From positions 1-6,875 of the forward strand of contig JASHTU010000651.1 in assembly GCA_030040395.1 (NCBI GenBank): a DNA stretch of 6,875 nt, written 5' to 3'. Within the stretch, counting starts at the first letter, position 1. Each line of letters opens with the position of its first letter. This stretch comes from Acidobacteriaceae bacterium. Its GTDB lineage: Bacteria > Acidobacteriota > Terriglobia > Terriglobales > Acidobacteriaceae. The translations under genes and the position numbers were made by a program. The notes beneath the pieces are model-generated. The model was given only the letters and a program-made list of their open reading frames with translations. It was not told where the DNA came from and made no database searches. Of the stretch, positions 1-6,824 are shown piece after piece.

Positions 1-130
1 CGGGGCACTCCGCCTCACTCATCTCGGCCTTAACCGGCTCGCCCACCAGCGCAGCCAACCCCGCAACTCCGGCAACAACACAAAAGCTCCGCCGGTCGAA
101 ACCTCCAGCTTGATTCCGCGTCGTATTCAT
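1..130 (-). CDS. Tat-signal exported protein, 5' end only (unknown function)
   Basis: Only the first 43 codons lie in the window; the gene continues past the left edge. The ATG at 130-128 follows a strong ribosome binding site (AAGGGAGGA, within 138-146) with about 8 bases of spacing, and the site itself overlaps the TAA stop of the preceding gene. The peptide starts MNTTRNQAGGFDRRSFCVV and continues with a small-residue hydrophobic stretch (AGVAGLAAL) and a likely cleavage region around VKAEMS. The pair of arginines followed by S-F fits a twin-arginine signal (consensus S/T-R-R-x-F-L), so the product is probably exported folded. It lies 14 bases after the membrane cytochrome gene and is likely in the same operon. 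What remains is too short to name a family. Tat-signal oxidoreductases and isomerase-like proteins are frequent in such clusters, but that is only a guess. Confidence 0.75.
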   Translation of the reverse strand, partial: MNTTRNQAGGFDRRSFCVVAGVAGLAALVGEPVKAEMSEAECP

Positions 131-144
131 CGGACATTCCTCCC

Positions 145-1578
145 TTAGGGTTGCGTCGCATCAGCCATCGATGCAGGTTGAGCCGGCGTGTTGTAAAGAT
201 ACAGATGGCGCAGATTCTTCATGGCCTTTAGCGGCGCCAGTTGCGCCTGCGTCACTTTTGTGCCGCTCAGGTTCAGATACCGTAGCTGCGATAAGCCGGC
301 GAGTTTCCGGAGTCCGGCGCCGGTCACTCGAGTGCCTTCCAGGTGCAGCACGCGAAGATGCGTAAACGTAGCCAGCGTGTTGAAGCATCCGTCCGTCACC
401 GCCGTGCGCCCGAGCTCCGCTTCGACGATAAACGGCGCGTATTTTTGGAACCGGGTTAGCTGCGCATCGCCAAAACTCGCCGCCACATCAACGGTGTTTA
501 AGACCAGTCCGTCGGAAAGCTTGCTCGAAACCGGCAGCAGCTTCGCTCCCTGGGCGTTCTCGAGCGCCAAAATCCCGGGCATGAACTTGCTGTAGTCGCC
601 CACCGGTTGCAGCGGCTCATCGTCCTCACCTCCAATATGAATGCCCGCCAAACGAGTTGTCGTCGGGGAAGCGCCCTGATCGACCCATGCCTCGATCCAC
701 GCAATCTCTTCCGCGGTAAGCGGGGGCTTGCCTTCGGCGGGCATGAACTGCTTGCGGTTAGGCGGAAGCGTAACGCGTTTGAGCAGCAGGCTCTTCGCAG
801 AGTGGCCGGAAACAATCACCGGGCCATCCTTGCCGCCCTCCATCAGCAATGCGTACGAATCCAGGCGCAGGTCACCCTTGGTCTTGCTCTCACCGTGGCA
901 TTCGACGCATTTGCGGTCGAAAATCGGATCGATATGCCGCGCGTAAAACGAATTCGACGCCGGAGCCTTGGCCTGCACCACGCCAATTGTGAGTGCGCGT
1001 TTCAGCAGCGCCGGCATGTAATCCGTCAGATAGTTCCTTCCGTGGGTAAGACTGCCGCCCTGGTGCGCCGTCCACGCCAGCAACAGCAGCGTGCCGGTGA
1101 GCGTCGCCGGGTAAAGCCGCTGCATATTTCCCGACGCCCACCCGGGACGCGCCAGCATGCACGCCAGCACGCTGATGGTCAGCGCAATGCCGCCCCACAT
1201 GTGCCGGGTGACAAACGGTCCGTTGCTGCCGCTGCCGTAGGCCAGCAAATACCCCAGCGTCAATGCCGCCAGGCAGCTCACAAACGCCAGTCCCAGCACA
1301 AATCCCGCGGCTTCGCGCAGCGGAGGCCGCGCATCTCCGGCAAACTCGAGCAACGGAACCAGGACGATCAGCCCGATGGGAACATGCACCACGAGCGGAT
1401 GGAATCGGCCCAAAAATTGCAGCCAATCGGCGTGCGGCTTGCCGTCCAGCCGCAGCGTGAAAGGCAGCAGCAACAGCGCCGCCGCTACGGTCCATGCGGC
1501 GAGCCAGCCTGCACGCGCCAATATCCTCTGTGGCGGTAACCGCTCGAATGACCCAACCGCGCTTTCCAGAAGCTTCAC
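145..1578 (-). CDS. Membrane protein with DUF2231-like segments, PSCyt1 cytochrome c domain and leucine-rich repeats
   Basis: This 477-residue protein starts at GTG, with AAGGA (1587-1591) 8 bases upstream. It shares GTGA with the stop of the DUF1501 gene, so translation is probably coupled. About five hydrophobic segments (residues ~24-43, 61-80, 90-114, 127-143, 157-171) include FHPLVVHVPIGL, which is typical of DUF2231-like membrane domains. A planctomycete-type cytochrome c domain follows (~210-304). It has a heme-attachment motif C224-V-E-C227-H228, a KGDLRLDS block, and FMPAEGKPPLT, whose Met279 is a candidate distal heme ligand. The C-terminus (~357-477) consists of 24-residue leucine-rich repeats of the LxxLxLxxTxVTxxxL type. 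The heme domain is expected on the outer side of the cytoplasmic membrane, where heme c is attached. Likely role (inference): membrane anchor and electron acceptor for the exported operon partners, with the repeats as a binding surface. The reading frame is intact. The domain calls are firm; the function is unknown. Confidence 0.93.
   Translation of the reverse strand: MKLLESAVGSFERLPPQRILARAGWLAAWTVAAALLLLPFTLRLDGKPHADWLQFLGRFHPLVVHVPIGLIVLVPLLEFAGDARPPLREAAGFVLGLAFVSCLAALTLGYLLAYGSGSNGPFVTRHMWGGIALTISVLACMLARPGWASGNMQRLYPATLTGTLLLLAWTAHQGGSLTHGRNYLTDYMPALLKRALTIGVVQAKAPASNSFYARHIDPIFDRKCVECHGESKTKGDLRLDSYALLMEGGKDGPVIVSGHSAKSLLLKRVTLPPNRKQFMPAEGKPPLTAEEIAWIEAWVDQGASPTTTRLAGIHIGGEDDEPLQPVGDYSKFMPGILALENAQGAKLLPVSSKLSDGLVLNTVDVAASFGDAQLTRFQKYAPFIVEAELGRTAVTDGCFNTLATFTHLRVLHLEGTRVTGAGLRKLAGLSQLRYLNLSGTKVTQAQLAPLKAMKNLRHLYLYNTPAQPASMADATQP
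148..510 (-). repeat. Leucine-rich repeat tail of the membrane cytochrome (protein-level repeats)
   Basis: Residues 357-477 of the membrane cytochrome fall into five units, nearly all 24 residues long, starting at about residues 357, 382, 406, 430 and 454. The third and fourth are the clearest (LRVLHLEGTRVTGAGL and LRYLNLSGTKVTQAQL). The second keeps the TAVTDGCF core, the first is degenerate, and the last keeps only LRHLYLYNT before running into an Ala/Pro-rich end. The repeats are seen in the protein, not as near-identical DNA copies. Confidence 0.75.
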
Positions 1579-3128
1579 GCCAATATTCCTTGCACCACGC
1601 TCGCCGGCGCCGGCCCGGTCAGCTTCTGGTCCAATCCCTGAAACTTGTAGGTCAGCTTGTTATGATCGATGCCCAGGCAATGCAGTATGGTGGCGTTGAA
1701 ATCGCGAACCGGCGCCGGATCTTTCACCACGTTATAGCTGTAGTCATCGGTTTCTCCATAAGTGATCCCCGCTCTAACGCCGCCGCCGGCCATCCAGGTT
1801 GTATAACAGCGCGGATGATGATCGCGTCCATAGTTATCCGCAGTCAGGCCGCCCTGGCTGTAGACCGTCCGCCCGAATTCTCCCGCCCAGATCACCAGCG
1901 TGTCGTCCAGCAGCCCGCGCTGCTTCAGATCGGTAATCAGCGCATAGCATCCGCGATCGGTCTCCCGGCATAGCTGGGGCAGGACTCCCGTCACATCGCC
2001 ATGCACATCCCAGCCGCGCTTGTAAATCTGCGTAAAGCGAACCCCGCGCTCCGCCATGCGCCGCGCCATAAGACAGTTATAGGCGAACGTGCCGGACCGC
2101 TTCGCTTCTTCCCCGTAAAGCTCCCAGGTTGATTTCGGCTCCTTGCTCAAATCGGCTAGCTCGGGCACGGAAGTCTGCATCCGGTAAGCCATTTCGTACT
2201 GCGCGATGCGCGCATGGGTCTCGGGATCGCCCACTTCCTCGTAGGTCTGCTGATTCAGCTCGCGAACCGCATCCAGCATCTTGCGTCTCACTTCGCGATC
2301 CACTCCGTCGGGATTGCTGAGATACAGGACCAGATCGCCCGACGAGCGCAACCCCACCCCTGCATACTCTGAAGACAGAAATCCGCTGCCCCACAACCGC
2401 GACGACACTGGCTGGTTGTTCTCTTTCGGATTCAACTGCGTTTGCAGGACCATGAAGGTGGGAAGATTGTCGTTCATGCTGCCTAGCCCGTAAGCAAGCC
2501 ACGACCCGAGACAGGGCTTTCCCGCATTCATATTGCCGGTATTCATCAACATGATGGCCGGCTCGTGATTGATTGCGTCAGTGTTCGTCGATTTGATGAT
2601 CGTGAGGTCGTCAACAATCCGTCCGGTATAGGGCATAAGATCGCTGACCCACGTTCCGCTCTTGCCGTAGCGCTTGAATGGCCAGTGCGATGGCGCAATG
2701 GGAAAGCGCGCCTGCCCGGCGGTCATGCCTGTTAACTGCTGTGTTCCTCTCACCGATTCGGGAACATCCTGGTTGAAGAGTGCGGCAAGATTGGGCTTGT
2801 AATCCCACATGTCGATCTGCGGCGGTCCACCCGACATGAAGAGATAAATGGCGCGCTTGGCCTTGGGCGCGAAATATGGAAGTTTGAGGTCGGCGCGGGA
2901 GGGAATAGCGGATGTACCGGAATCGCCAGCCGCATGGGCTTCAATGCTCAGCGACTTGTCGCCAAGCAGGCTCGCCAGCGCGGCCCATCCGAGCACCTTG
3001 CCGGCGCGCCCCAGGAACCGCCTGCGCGTTTCCAATTCCGCCCATTCTCGCTTGACTTCCGCCGGCAGCGGAAGGGCCAGCACATCGAGAGCCTGTTCGC
3101 AATCCGTGCAAAGAGGATGTTGCTTCAT
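1575..3128 (-). CDS. DUF1501 family protein with Tat signal
   Basis: This 517-residue protein starts at ATG, 14 bases after the stop of the large cytochrome gene, with GGAG/GAGG just upstream. Residues 34-40 read TRRRFLG, followed by a hydrophobic stretch (VLGWAALASLLG): a twin-arginine export signal, so it should leave the cell folded. Ahead of it lies an unusual 33-residue extension with C7-T-D-C10. The body is a canonical DUF1501 domain (Pfam PF07394, alkaline phosphatase/sulfatase-like fold). Visible family blocks are FMSGGPPQIDMWDYKP (~97-112), NTDAINHEPA (~182-191), RGWDVHGD (371-378), EFGRT (417-421), YGRDHHPRC (433-441) and an intact C-terminus (LGIDHNKLTYKFQGLD). The Asp/His residues in these blocks are candidate metal ligands (inference). 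DUF1501 genes commonly sit beside PSCyt1/DUF1549/DUF1553 genes, as here, suggesting a shared extracellular process. Hydrolase activity has not been shown for the family as far as I know, so I do not call it a sulfatase. Confidence 0.95.
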   Translation of the reverse strand: MKQHPLCTDCEQALDVLALPLPAEVKREWAELETRRRFLGRAGKVLGWAALASLLGDKSLSIEAHAAGDSGTSAIPSRADLKLPYFAPKAKRAIYLFMSGGPPQIDMWDYKPNLAALFNQDVPESVRGTQQLTGMTAGQARFPIAPSHWPFKRYGKSGTWVSDLMPYTGRIVDDLTIIKSTNTDAINHEPAIMLMNTGNMNAGKPCLGSWLAYGLGSMNDNLPTFMVLQTQLNPKENNQPVSSRLWGSGFLSSEYAGVGLRSSGDLVLYLSNPDGVDREVRRKMLDAVRELNQQTYEEVGDPETHARIAQYEMAYRMQTSVPELADLSKEPKSTWELYGEEAKRSGTFAYNCLMARRMAERGVRFTQIYKRGWDVHGDVTGVLPQLCRETDRGCYALITDLKQRGLLDDTLVIWAGEFGRTVYSQGGLTADNYGRDHHPRCYTTWMAGGGVRAGITYGETDDYSYNVVKDPAPVRDFNATILHCLGIDHNKLTYKFQGLDQKLTGPAPASVVQGILA

Positions 3129-3142
3129 TGAACCTCACTCCG

Positions 3143-6100
3143 TTACTTCGTCAGCGTCTCATCCAGATTTAGCATCTCGCTCGCCACCATCGTCCAGGCC
3201 GCTAACTCGGGCGTTGGAATCGAGGGGTCGCGCTTACTCTCGCCCGCGCTGAGCAATTCCTGGGCAGCCTTGGGGTTCGCCTCATAATGTTTCTTGATCT
3301 GCGCCAGCGAAGTTTCCAGCACCGCGGACATCCGCGGCGGCGGATCGTGCGACAGCAGAATCTCGCTCATCAAACGCAGGCGCTGCCCCGTCTGCTCGCC
3401 GCCCTGCAAAATCACTCTCTGCGCCAGCGCGCGCGCCGCCTCCACCCACTGCACATCGTTCATTGTCACCAGCGCCTGCAGCGGCGTATCCGTCCGCTGC
3501 CGCCGCGTACAAACCACATCGCGCATAGGCGCGTCGAACGCATCCATATCCGGCAGGATTGCCATCCGCTTCCAATAGCTGTAGAGGCTTCGCCGGTAAA
3601 GTCCGTCTCCGTGATCCTGGACATAATTGAGCGTATCGCTGGTGGGGTAGCTCACCTGCTCCCACACATTGGCCGGCTGATACGGCTTCACGCTTGGCCC
3701 GCCAATCTTGTTTACCAGCAACCCTCCGGACTGGAGAGCGATGTCGCGCAGCATCTCCGCATCCATGCGGAACCGCGGCCCATGCGAGAGCAGCAAATTT
3801 CCCGGATCTTTCGCAAGCTGCTCGGGAGTAGACCTGGCGACCTGGCGATACGCAGCCGACATTACCATCAATTTATACATGTGCTTCATGTTCCAGCCGC
3901 TCTCCCGGAATTCAACCGCCAGCCAGTCGAGCAGTTGGGGGTGCGTGGGTCTCTGCCCCATGATCCCGAAATCCTCTGTCGTCTCCACGATACCCGCGCC
4001 AAACACTTCGTTCCACATCCGGTTTACAGTAACCCGAGCGGTGAGCGGATTCTCCGGACTCACCGTCCACTTCGCCAGCGCCAGGCGGTCGTGCGGCTCG
4101 CCCGGCGGCAATGGCGGAAGGAAGTGCGGCGTATTGGCTTCCACTCTCTCGGTGCGCGCCGTGTACACTCCGCGCGTCAGCACATGCGCGTACGCAATCG
4201 AAGGCCTTTCCCAGGAGACGAGCGACAGCACTCCGCCTTCCGAGAGTTTTTCCAGCTCGGCGTCAAGCTGGCCGATCTGATTTTGTATCGCTCTGTACGA
4301 TGGATTTACGTTGTTCAGGTAGAACTCACTCGCCAAGTGCCATTGGTCCTCCGTCCACTTGGACGTAGGTTTGCCGGTAACCTCCGCAACATAGTCTTCA
4401 AAGGGTAGCCGCTTCACTTCTTCGGCTGAGAGCGCACGTTCGTACAGGCGAATGTCCTGGTAACGGGTCTCCTGCGCCGGCGTGGCGTCGGGATATCTCC
4501 AGCCTAGCTGCATCGCCGCTTTGGTGCGGATCGTCTTGGCGCCCAGCGTGTCGATGACAATGCGCGTGGCCACCTGCACGCCGTTGATATAAATCTTCAC
4601 GCCCGATGCTTTGCCCGATCCATCGTAGGTAAAGAACACGTGACGCCAATGCCCGTCGACAGGAAGTAGATCGACGGTAGAAACCTTGATGGCCACCTGC
4701 GGCGTCATATCCTTAGCCGCGGCCGCAGGCGGTTTCTTACCCTTCTTATCCTCGGCCTCGTGTTTTTTGGTGGTTTTCTGTTTGATCGGTTGCTTGACAG
4801 GCGACAATTCTTTCTGCGTCAGATCATCCGGCGTTGGATAGGAAAACTCTTCGCCGGTTTTCCTGCCTTTCCTGACAGCCGCACCTGGAAGGTCGAGCTC
4901 TTTGGGGGATTCATCGACCAGGTCGACGCTGAGAATGCCCTTCTTGATCGACAGGTCCCAGCCCCGGTTGTGCTGCGTCGTATCCATCTTCGACATCAGC
5001 GCGCCCGAGGTGTTTTCGACAATATAATTGGGCGCCGATCGCAGCATGAACCATCCGCCCGAAGAGAACGCCTGGTTCTGCTCGAAGTCTCCCATCTGAC
5101 CCAGCATTACTCTGGTGCTGGTTTCCATCCTGAAATCGGGCCACATCCACGTCGTCTCGCCCCATTGCGGCTTGGCTTTGCCGATGGGAAAGCTCGCCGG
5201 CTGTGCATGGGGTGCGCTGTTCTTCAGCACCGCGCCGCCGCCTTCGTCCAGGCGCAGGCGCAGGATCAGCCTGTCGGTCGAAACGCCTTCTGCCGGATTC
5301 TGCCGCGACGCGATCCATCGTTGCACCAGGACCCGTTCCTCGACACGCATCCCCCGCAGTTGCTCAACCAACTCGGACCGTCTGGCCAGCACCTGGTCGT
5401 ATGCCTCTGTGTTTTGCGCTTTTGGAATGCGGGCCACCGGCTTCCATACCGGCCGGTCACCGTTGAACGGGTCTTCATCAATATTGTTGAAGAATGCACT
5501 CAGCGCGTAGAAATCTTTTTGGGTCGTCGGATCGAACTTGTGATCGTGGCACACCGCGCAGCCCACCGTCAGGCCAAGGAACGTAGCGCCGTAGGCCTCT
5601 GTTCGTTCCCGCGCAATGTTCACGCGCAACTCTTCGGGGATGGCCCCGCCTTCGTTGCTGCTCACCCCCAGGCGCACATATCCGCTGGCGATTAGCGGAT
5701 CGATGTTTTTGGCGGGAAGCATGTCGCCGGCAATCTGCTCCATCGCAAACTGATCGAACGGCTTGTTCGAGTTGAAAGCCCGAATTACGTAGTCGCGGTA
5801 GGGCCAGATGTCGCGGCTGTCATCGAGATGTAAGCCGTAGGTGTCGGCATAGCGCGCGTAATCCAACCAGTAGCGGGCCCGCTGCTCGCCAAAGCTGGGC
5901 CGGGCCAGCAGTTTTTCCACCAGCCGCTCGTACGCATCCGGCGACTTGTCCTTGACGAATGCGTTGACTTCGGCCGGCGTCGGCAGCAGTCCGGTCAAAT
6001 CCAGCGTGACGCGGCGAATCAGCGTCCGCTTATCAGCTTCGGGCGAAGGATGGAGACCCTCCTTGCGCATCCGCGCCAGAATGAACGCGTCGATCGGGGT

Positions 6101-6634
6101 TTTCACCCAGGGGTCGTGTGCCGTGGCCACCGGCAACGGCGGCTTCACCGGCTTCTCAAACGCCCAGTGCGGCCGGTAGACCGCGCCCTCGCGTATCCAC
6201 TCCTTGAGGATCGCGATCTCCGCGGGCTTCATGGGCTTGGCTTCGCCCTGGGCGTTCTGCGGCATCAGGTAATGTGGATCTTTGGATTCGATCCGCTTGA
6301 TCAACTCGCTTTTTTCCGGATGTCCCGGAACAATGGCGTCCGGATGCCCCGGGCGCTTGGCCAGCGCCGATTCTCCCACGTCGAGCCGCAATCCGGCCTT
6401 CCTCATCTCCGGATCCGGCCCATGGCAACTGAAACAGTTGCTGGCCAGAATCGGCTGCACATCCTGGTTGAAATCCAGGTGTTGCGCGCCTGCGCGACGC
6501 CTATGGCGGCCGTGGCAGCCGGTAGCTGCTGGAAGCAGGGGAATCAGCAGAAGAAGCGGAGCCCACCGCAAAAGACTGTCCCTGAATCGGTTTGCGCGGT
6601 GTGGAATGGCTCCATTCCAATAAATTGCTTCCAC
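3143..6634 (-). CDS. Large exported two-heme protein: PSCyt1, DUF1549, LamG, DUF1553
   Basis: With GTG at 6634 as start (AGGAG at 6644-6648, 9 bases upstream) the protein has 1163 residues; TTG at 6643 or TTG at 6571 are alternatives. A hydrophobic signal (LLLLIPLLPAATGC) ends in a lipobox-like site with Cys40, so it is probably a lipoprotein. Domains in order: PSCyt1 (~54-152) with heme motif C67-F-S-C70-H71 and Met124 as candidate ligand; DUF1549/PSCyt2 (~175-387) with a second motif C359-A-V-C362-H363 followed by DHKFDP; a LamG/concanavalin-like module (~455-740) interrupted by a Lys-rich insertion (~589-642); DUF1553 (~847-1100) with NRMWNEVFGAG, DFGIMGQRPTHP and RTDTPLQALVTMND; and the usual tail ending LNLDETLTK. 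Length and order match the large planctomycete-type cytochromes. It probably acts at the cell surface, carrying electrons and binding a ligand through LamG. The substrate is unknown. First gene of the likely operon; no frameshift seen. Confidence 0.94.
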   Translation of the reverse strand: MEAIYWNGAIPHRANRFRDSLLRWAPLLLLIPLLPAATGCHGRHRRRAGAQHLDFNQDVQPILASNCFSCHGPDPEMRKAGLRLDVGESALAKRPGHPDAIVPGHPEKSELIKRIESKDPHYLMPQNAQGEAKPMKPAEIAILKEWIREGAVYRPHWAFEKPVKPPLPVATAHDPWVKTPIDAFILARMRKEGLHPSPEADKRTLIRRVTLDLTGLLPTPAEVNAFVKDKSPDAYERLVEKLLARPSFGEQRARYWLDYARYADTYGLHLDDSRDIWPYRDYVIRAFNSNKPFDQFAMEQIAGDMLPAKNIDPLIASGYVRLGVSSNEGGAIPEELRVNIARERTEAYGATFLGLTVGCAVCHDHKFDPTTQKDFYALSAFFNNIDEDPFNGDRPVWKPVARIPKAQNTEAYDQVLARRSELVEQLRGMRVEERVLVQRWIASRQNPAEGVSTDRLILRLRLDEGGGAVLKNSAPHAQPASFPIGKAKPQWGETTWMWPDFRMETSTRVMLGQMGDFEQNQAFSSGGWFMLRSAPNYIVENTSGALMSKMDTTQHNRGWDLSIKKGILSVDLVDESPKELDLPGAAVRKGRKTGEEFSYPTPDDLTQKELSPVKQPIKQKTTKKHEAEDKKGKKPPAAAAKDMTPQVAIKVSTVDLLPVDGHWRHVFFTYDGSGKASGVKIYINGVQVATRIVIDTLGAKTIRTKAAMQLGWRYPDATPAQETRYQDIRLYERALSAEEVKRLPFEDYVAEVTGKPTSKWTEDQWHLASEFYLNNVNPSYRAIQNQIGQLDAELEKLSEGGVLSLVSWERPSIAYAHVLTRGVYTARTERVEANTPHFLPPLPPGEPHDRLALAKWTVSPENPLTARVTVNRMWNEVFGAGIVETTEDFGIMGQRPTHPQLLDWLAVEFRESGWNMKHMYKLMVMSAAYRQVARSTPEQLAKDPGNLLLSHGPRFRMDAEMLRDIALQSGGLLVNKIGGPSVKPYQPANVWEQVSYPTSDTLNYVQDHGDGLYRRSLYSYWKRMAILPDMDAFDAPMRDVVCTRRQRTDTPLQALVTMNDVQWVEAARALAQRVILQGGEQTGQRLRLMSEILLSHDPPPRMSAVLETSLAQIKKHYEANPKAAQELLSAGESKRDPSIPTPELAAWTMVASEMLNLDETLTK
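6602..6619. promoter_or_regulatory. 18-base inverted repeat at the start region of the large cytochrome gene
   Basis: TGGAATGG and CCATTCCA form perfect 8-base arms around a 2-base centre. The dyad lies between the candidate starts at 6634 and 6571. In RNA it could fold as a 7-base-pair stem with a 4-base loop. It could be an operator, a translational control hairpin, or a chance dyad in coding sequence. No regulator is identifiable. Confidence 0.35.
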
Positions 6635-6643
6635 GGGAAACAA

Positions 6644-6648
6644 CTCCT
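6644..6648 (-). promoter_or_regulatory. Ribosome binding site AGGAG that bears on the start of the large cytochrome gene
   Basis: AGGAG abuts TTG 6643 directly, leaving no spacing, so that TTG is an unlikely start. It sits 9 bases from the in-frame GTG at 6634, a workable distance. A competing site, AGGGA at 6579-6583, lies 7 bases before TTG 6571, which would give a compact lipoprotein signal beginning MRWAPLLLL. Confidence 0.5.
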
Positions 6649-6770
6649 GACCTCAACGGCGCGCGGAAATGTAGGCTTGCCGCCCCTCAATATCTCGAGT
6701 GCAACATGCCGGCGCGACTTGACCTCGAAGAAGAAGAACCCTCTAAATACTCCATTACTTCGGGAGAGCC

Positions 6771-6800
6771 ATTGTAGCAGCCAGCTTGAACAAATGTCAG
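6771..6800 (-). promoter_or_regulatory. Predicted sigma70-type promoter of the operon
   Basis: On the minus strand CTGACA (6800-6795, five of six matches to TTGACA) is followed after 18 bases by TACAAT (6776-6771, five of six matches to TATAAT). Transcription would begin near 6764, leaving a leader of about 130 bases before GTG 6634 or about 190 before TTG 6571. It is the best match I found upstream of the first gene, and nothing similar was seen in the short gaps between the genes. Confidence 0.55.
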
Positions 6801-6809
6801 CAACCAAAA

Positions 6810-6824
6810 CGCACCATGGGTGCG
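6810..6824. promoter_or_regulatory. Palindrome just upstream of the predicted promoter
   Basis: CGCACC, three bases (ATG), then GGTGCG form perfect 6-base arms. The site begins 9 bases upstream of the predicted -35 element, where an activator often binds. It could equally be a chance GC-rich dyad. The rest of 6644-6875 shows no convincing gene or RNA. Confidence 0.25.

Noticed and set aside
1..137. Alternative ATG at 137-135 for the partial left-hand gene
   Set aside because: It is in another frame, abuts the ribosome binding site, and gives a Cys-rich peptide without a signal. The ATG at 130 gives a clear Tat signal with proper spacing.
131..144. Terminator between the third and fourth genes
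   Set aside because: The 14-base gap is filled by the ribosome binding site and has no stem-loop or T-run.
607..1539. 310-codon open frame on the plus strand opposite the membrane cytochrome
   Set aside because: It is antisense to clear transmembrane and heme-domain coding sequence, and the product is a low-complexity Arg/Gln-rich string with no motif.
1575..3128. Calling the DUF1501 protein a sulfatase or alkaline phosphatase
   Set aside because: The fold is related, but the sulfatase signature (C/S-x-P-x-R) is not seen in the sequence, so only the family name is supported.
3287..4408. 373-codon open frame on the plus strand opposite the large cytochrome
   Set aside because: It lies wholly antisense to the conserved DUF1553/LamG coding region. 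Its translation is rich in Arg, His and Gln with no recognisable domain, as expected of a shadow frame in GC-rich DNA.
4760..5695. 311-codon open frame on the plus strand
   Set aside because: It is antisense to the DUF1549/LamG coding region, with no domain and no convincing start signal.
6726..6737. Short GAA repeat (about four units) in the leader
   Set aside because: Too short to be called a repeat element, and no function is apparent.
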